A stretch of 8,824 nt of DNA from Deltaproteobacteria bacterium (GTDB lineage: Bacteria; Desulfobacterota; Desulfovibrionia; Desulfovibrionales; Desulfovibrionaceae), in NCBI GenBank assembly GCA_025350085.1, contig JANXYI010000256.1, positions 1 to 8,824 of the forward strand, in the 5' to 3' direction. The notes below the pieces were generated by a model. The model saw only the letters and a program-made list of their open reading frames with translations, had not been told where the DNA came from and did no database searches. Shown here one piece after another: positions 7,501 through 8,824 of the stretch. Each line of letters opens with the position of its first letter. Position 1 is the first letter of the stretch. The translations under genes were made by a program, and so were the position numbers.

Positions 7501-8332
7501 CGAGGACATGCCGGCGGAGTTCAGCCAGCGGGCGAGCGCGCGCGGTCCGGGCACCTTCGCCAATTCCCTGCGCCTGGGCGGGCTGGTGAACCAGTTCATG
7601 ATCGCGGCCTACCGCCGCATCCAGGGCGGCATCCGGGCCGACCACGGGGCCGCGCACATCAACCCGCAGGACATGACGCGCCTAGGCAGGCGCATCGCCG
7701 CCAACTTCGCCCAGCACGAGCACAAGGTCAGCCTGGTGCCCTTCTTGTCCGAGGACATCGCCTTTACCGAGCTTTTGTTCTACGCCGAGAAGGCGCCGGG
7801 CAAGCGCACGGTCTGGGCCGTGAAGGGCAAGGAGCGCGCCACGGGCAAGGCCGCGGTGGAGTCGCTGGCGCCCATCCGCCGGGACACGGACGTGGCGCGG
7901 CTCCTGGCCTGGGTCCTGGTCAACGGCATCTATGAGCCGGGGCTCGCTGTGCAGGCCGAGACGAGCCTGGCGCCCATCGCGGTGATGGACGTGCAGGCCC
8001 TGCTCACGGACCTCACGGCCTTTTTCCCGCGGCGCGAGATCCTGGACCCGGACATGGAGGAATACCTGAAGGACGAGCACGTGACCCGGGCCTACGTGAT
8101 CCTGAACCTGCCGGTGCCGCCGGACAAGAACAAGATCCTGCTCGCCTCGGTGATCTACACCACCAACTGGGGCGAGCTGTTCTGCCAGAGCTTCGAGAAC
8201 CCGGCGCAGCTGCTGGCTGTCTCGCCGCTGACCTTCCTGCGCGAGAACTTGGCGCGCACCGTGCCGTCCCGGCCGGAGCTCAAGATTTTCATCCCCAAAC
8301 GGTCCGCCTGCCCCAAGATCAAGGCCTTCTAG
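4532..8332 (+). CDS. Class I adenylate cyclase with N-terminal helical and pentapeptide-repeat regions, 1266 aa
   Basis: The C-terminal half resembles E. coli CyaA, which makes cAMP and pyrophosphate from ATP in the cytosol. Residues 749-770 hold the nucleotidyltransferase-type site, GS followed by SSDIDCWLCH, with metal-binding Asp763 and Asp765. It is followed by LEVHFF (801-806), LKEEFYRTALRLGGRDLLW (834-852, cf. LLDEFYRTAVRLAGKRILW in CyaA) and EYFGACLWQ with SPYKSVMKLALLEKY (895-924). Similarity goes on to about residue 1240, near SVIYTTNWGELF, and the protein then ends, so the C-terminal regulatory part of E. coli CyaA (about 240 aa) is absent. Residues 1-400 are Leu/Ala-rich and helical, perhaps HEAT-like. 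Residues 414-598 are pentapeptide repeats. The ATG at 4532 was chosen because coding bias begins there, though no Shine-Dalgarno is visible; a GTG at 4457 is in frame but would add a leader of unlikely composition. No membrane segment is seen. Cyclase identity is firm; regulation through the N-terminal half is inferred. Confidence 0.93.
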   Translation: MSQSVAEAAVSLRKFVRAGQGDAQKFLPPILADLTALSAGPEAAPQDLAAAGEAASLLFAVARTLRDVSLVPRALQALLGLGRFGRSLAMLFIQARSLPLPQLTPVLLALPGRESLALVNEMFLVPLADDKQYMAWLKGLLPAPGRCDPRELLVFLRVLAEEGTPLARPLREAMLAACLAEALPKAFAGMPGAATAEALLTARASLATPAIQSEALGYALRSAGSEGPSRLAPLLAAAPDLEVRETALLAELSRLAVLPEAPLLLLPAAQAEPEILGLVLADLLRQGGAARQAALRLTPLLPRLGLTPLLEDIPEEDRPVVLGQVFGALVRVEPDFVRRAAKAMQAALDKPALQALAELLSAQAALAAARDEAESAALPVPPAPGKAASPRRASLVEALKDALTPLKDQDYSQSSLSGVTLDSSILQSVDLAASRFTKVVFRRVRLNACGLADSRFEGCTFQACVFSGVDFCGAAFQDCRFESCVFERCDAARLRLSSCAFTGCSVAESCLAGAQFFKVRLDRLGVRASAFSGLHVRESVLASCVFVRSDLSGALVYRSVLRATEFTDCTLVQACLRQCEALGLGFLRSSLPGLRVEGGHTDSPHLAAARRSTLATGLATGRAGPDAAAELPLALRSGPGAAFVAACVDRFARVDEARCTLAAMRGQNQRRTELALARLTEAQGVFLRLLPQLLITDVFEQAQGITGVPACALDGPQVRVDHALLEKFFPGQTPGTPSVPALTIEALYAIGSLGSVAQKPSSDIDCWLCHTDPASSPEQVREGLGRKLSALEVWAEEQLGLEVHFFAMTMDEVRTNSFGMSDKESSGSAQAALLKEEFYRTALRLGGRDLLWWVAQPGAAAQAAQALLEELQVLDPRTAAELVDLGQPEPIPPGEYFGACLWQMVKALHSPYKSVMKLALLEKYAGRGQTMRLLCDRIKEAVLRGRCEAQWVDPYLALFASVHTHYAALGDEGSLGLLAECLRLKADVEPEDMPAEFSQRASARGPGTFANSLRLGGLVNQFMIAAYRRIQGGIRADHGAAHINPQDMTRLGRRIAANFAQHEHKVSLVPFLSEDIAFTELLFYAEKAPGKRTVWAVKGKERATGKAAVESLAPIRRDTDVARLLAWVLVNGIYEPGLAVQAETSLAPIAVMDVQALLTDLTAFFPRREILDPDMEEYLKDEHVTRAYVILNLPVPPDKNKILLASVIYTTNWGELFCQSFENPAQLLAVSPLTFLRENLARTVPSRPELKIFIPKRSACPKIKAF
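5771..6325 (+). repeat. About 37 tandem pentapeptide repeats within the adenylate cyclase (residues 414-598)
   Basis: The protein can be read in uninterrupted five-residue units from SSLSG to LRVEG, for example SRFEG CTFQA CVFSG VDFCG AAFQD CRFES CVFER. The central (i) position is nearly always Phe or Leu and the i-2 position is small (Cys, Ser, Ala, Val). This is the pentapeptide-repeat pattern, which folds into a right-handed quadrilateral beta-helix with four units per coil, so about nine coils are expected. The DNA itself is not a perfect repeat, so the array is old. Confidence 0.92.
6372..6395 (+). repeat. 12-bp direct tandem duplication in the cyclase linker
   Basis: TGGCAACTGGCC occurs twice in a row without change, followed by a GGGCC doublet (6396-6405). 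It codes for the repeated Ala-Thr-Gly of the linker (about residues 614-622) between the pentapeptide helix and the catalytic half. This looks like slippage in a length-tolerant linker. Confidence 0.85.
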
Positions 8333-8414
8333 GCACTTTCCCCGCGCCTGCCCGGCTGCCCGGCAGTCATCCTGGCCGTCTGTGCGCCCGGTCGAGCGTC
8401 GCTCACAGCGTCCG
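8333..8414. other. Convergent intergenic region after the cyclase gene
   Basis: These 82 bp separate the cyclase stop from the stop of the minus-strand gene. They hold an 8-bp tandem doublet CTGCCCGG (8348-8363) and a small GAGC-GTC-GCTC hairpin near 8394-8404. I see no intrinsic terminator with a T run on either strand, unlike the other two convergent junctions in the window. Confidence 0.5.
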
Positions 8415-8824
8415 TCAGCCTGTCCGGCCGCCCTTCCCGATCATGGCCGTGGCGATCCAGTCCAGCACCAGCGCGGGCATCACCGTGGGCTGGGTCAGCG
8501 CCTCCTGGGCACTCGCCAGCACCAGGTCGAGCCGCCGCAGGCCCAGGGGGCCGAGCCGCGCCAGCCGCCGGGCCGCCGGACTGCCCTGGGCCCCGGAGAG
8601 GGCCAGGACCAGCTCGCGCTGGCAGGCCGAGAGCAGCCGGAAGCACAGGGTGCGGTCGGCCGCGCCCTTGGTGCCGGTGCGCTCGAACCAGCCCCGGCCC
8701 GTGTCCCAGAAGGTGAACAGCGCGTCCAGCCACTCGGCCACGTCCGCTTCCGGGGCTCCGGTTTCGGGCCAGGGCAGGGTGAGCACGAAGCTGCGCGAGA
8801 CGAGTGTCTGGAGCAGGCGCTCGC
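8415..8824 (-). CDS. Unrecognised protein, C-terminal 136 codons (5' end outside window)
   Basis: The frame is open from the right edge (ERLLQTLVSRSFVLTLPWPE...) to a TGA at 8415-8417. A GTG at 8784-8786 could be a start, but the frame runs on upstream of it with normal codon use, so the true start is probably outside the window. The visible part is rich in Leu, Arg and Ala with several Trp (EWLDALFTFWDTGRGWF) and ends MIGKGGRTG; predicted character is helical and soluble, with no membrane segment. Third positions are almost all G or C, as in the neighbouring real genes, which favours this frame over the overlapping Arg/Pro/Gly-rich one at 8329-8733. I do not recognise the family. It is convergent with the cyclase gene and so not in its operon. 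Confidence 0.75.
   Translation of the reverse strand, partial: ERLLQTLVSRSFVLTLPWPETGAPEADVAEWLDALFTFWDTGRGWFERTGTKGAADRTLCFRLLSACQRELVLALSGAQGSPAARRLARLGPLGLRRLDLVLASAQEALTQPTVMPALVLDWIATAMIGKGGRTG

Noticed and set aside
4469..7657. A 1062-codon open frame on the minus strand opposite the cyclase gene
   Set aside because: It is rich in Gln, Gly, Arg and Ala with no domain, and the opposite strand has clear CyaA and pentapeptide motifs. Long antisense frames are common in very GC-rich genes.
8329..8733. Alternative minus-strand frame of 134 codons after the cyclase gene
   Set aside because: It is almost entirely Arg, Gly, Pro, Ala and overlaps the better-composed frame at 8415-8824; it would also overlap the cyclase stop.

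Overview
The window looks like a chromosomal segment of a high-GC bacterium of the Desulfovibrio type (Deltaproteobacteria/Desulfobacterota). This rests on strong G/C preference at third codon positions, a Gram-negative outer-membrane protein with a signal peptide, and a class I adenylate cyclase of unusual build. The assignment is inferred from gene content, not from a marker gene. There are seven protein genes (two cut by the window edges) and no RNA gene, CRISPR array, insertion sequence or phage gene.

Layout: (1) 1-126 is the 3' end of groEL with a long Gly-Gly-Met tail, followed by a strong terminator and two more hairpins. (2) A convergent minus-strand gene (233-1108) encodes a TPR protein. 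(3) A divergent spacer of about 230 bp leads to a plus-strand pair, 17 bp apart: a stand-alone cyclic-nucleotide-binding-domain protein (1339-1833) and an alpha-D-glucose phosphoglucomutase, pgm (1851-3503). (4) Terminators for both strands lie at 3554-3640. (5) A minus-strand gene (3664-4359) encodes a small outer-membrane beta-barrel protein. (6) An AT-rich divergent spacer (4360-4531) holds candidate promoters and two dyads. (7) A very large plus-strand gene (4532-8332, 1266 aa) encodes a class I adenylate cyclase with an alpha-helical N-terminal region, about 37 pentapeptide repeats and a C-terminal CyaA-type catalytic region. (8) The 3' end of an unrecognised minus-strand gene (8415-8824) enters from the right edge.

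The theme linking the middle of the window is cyclic-nucleotide signalling. One gene can make cAMP, and another 2.7 kb away encodes a cNMP-binding domain with no DNA-binding domain, beside a central sugar-phosphate enzyme. That they act together is inference. The most notable object is the cyclase. It lacks the region matching the C-terminal regulatory part of E. coli CyaA and instead carries a pentapeptide beta-helix whose inward positions hold a regular series of cysteines. It also starts without a visible ribosome binding site, at a position that fits leaderless transcription from a nearby -10 box.
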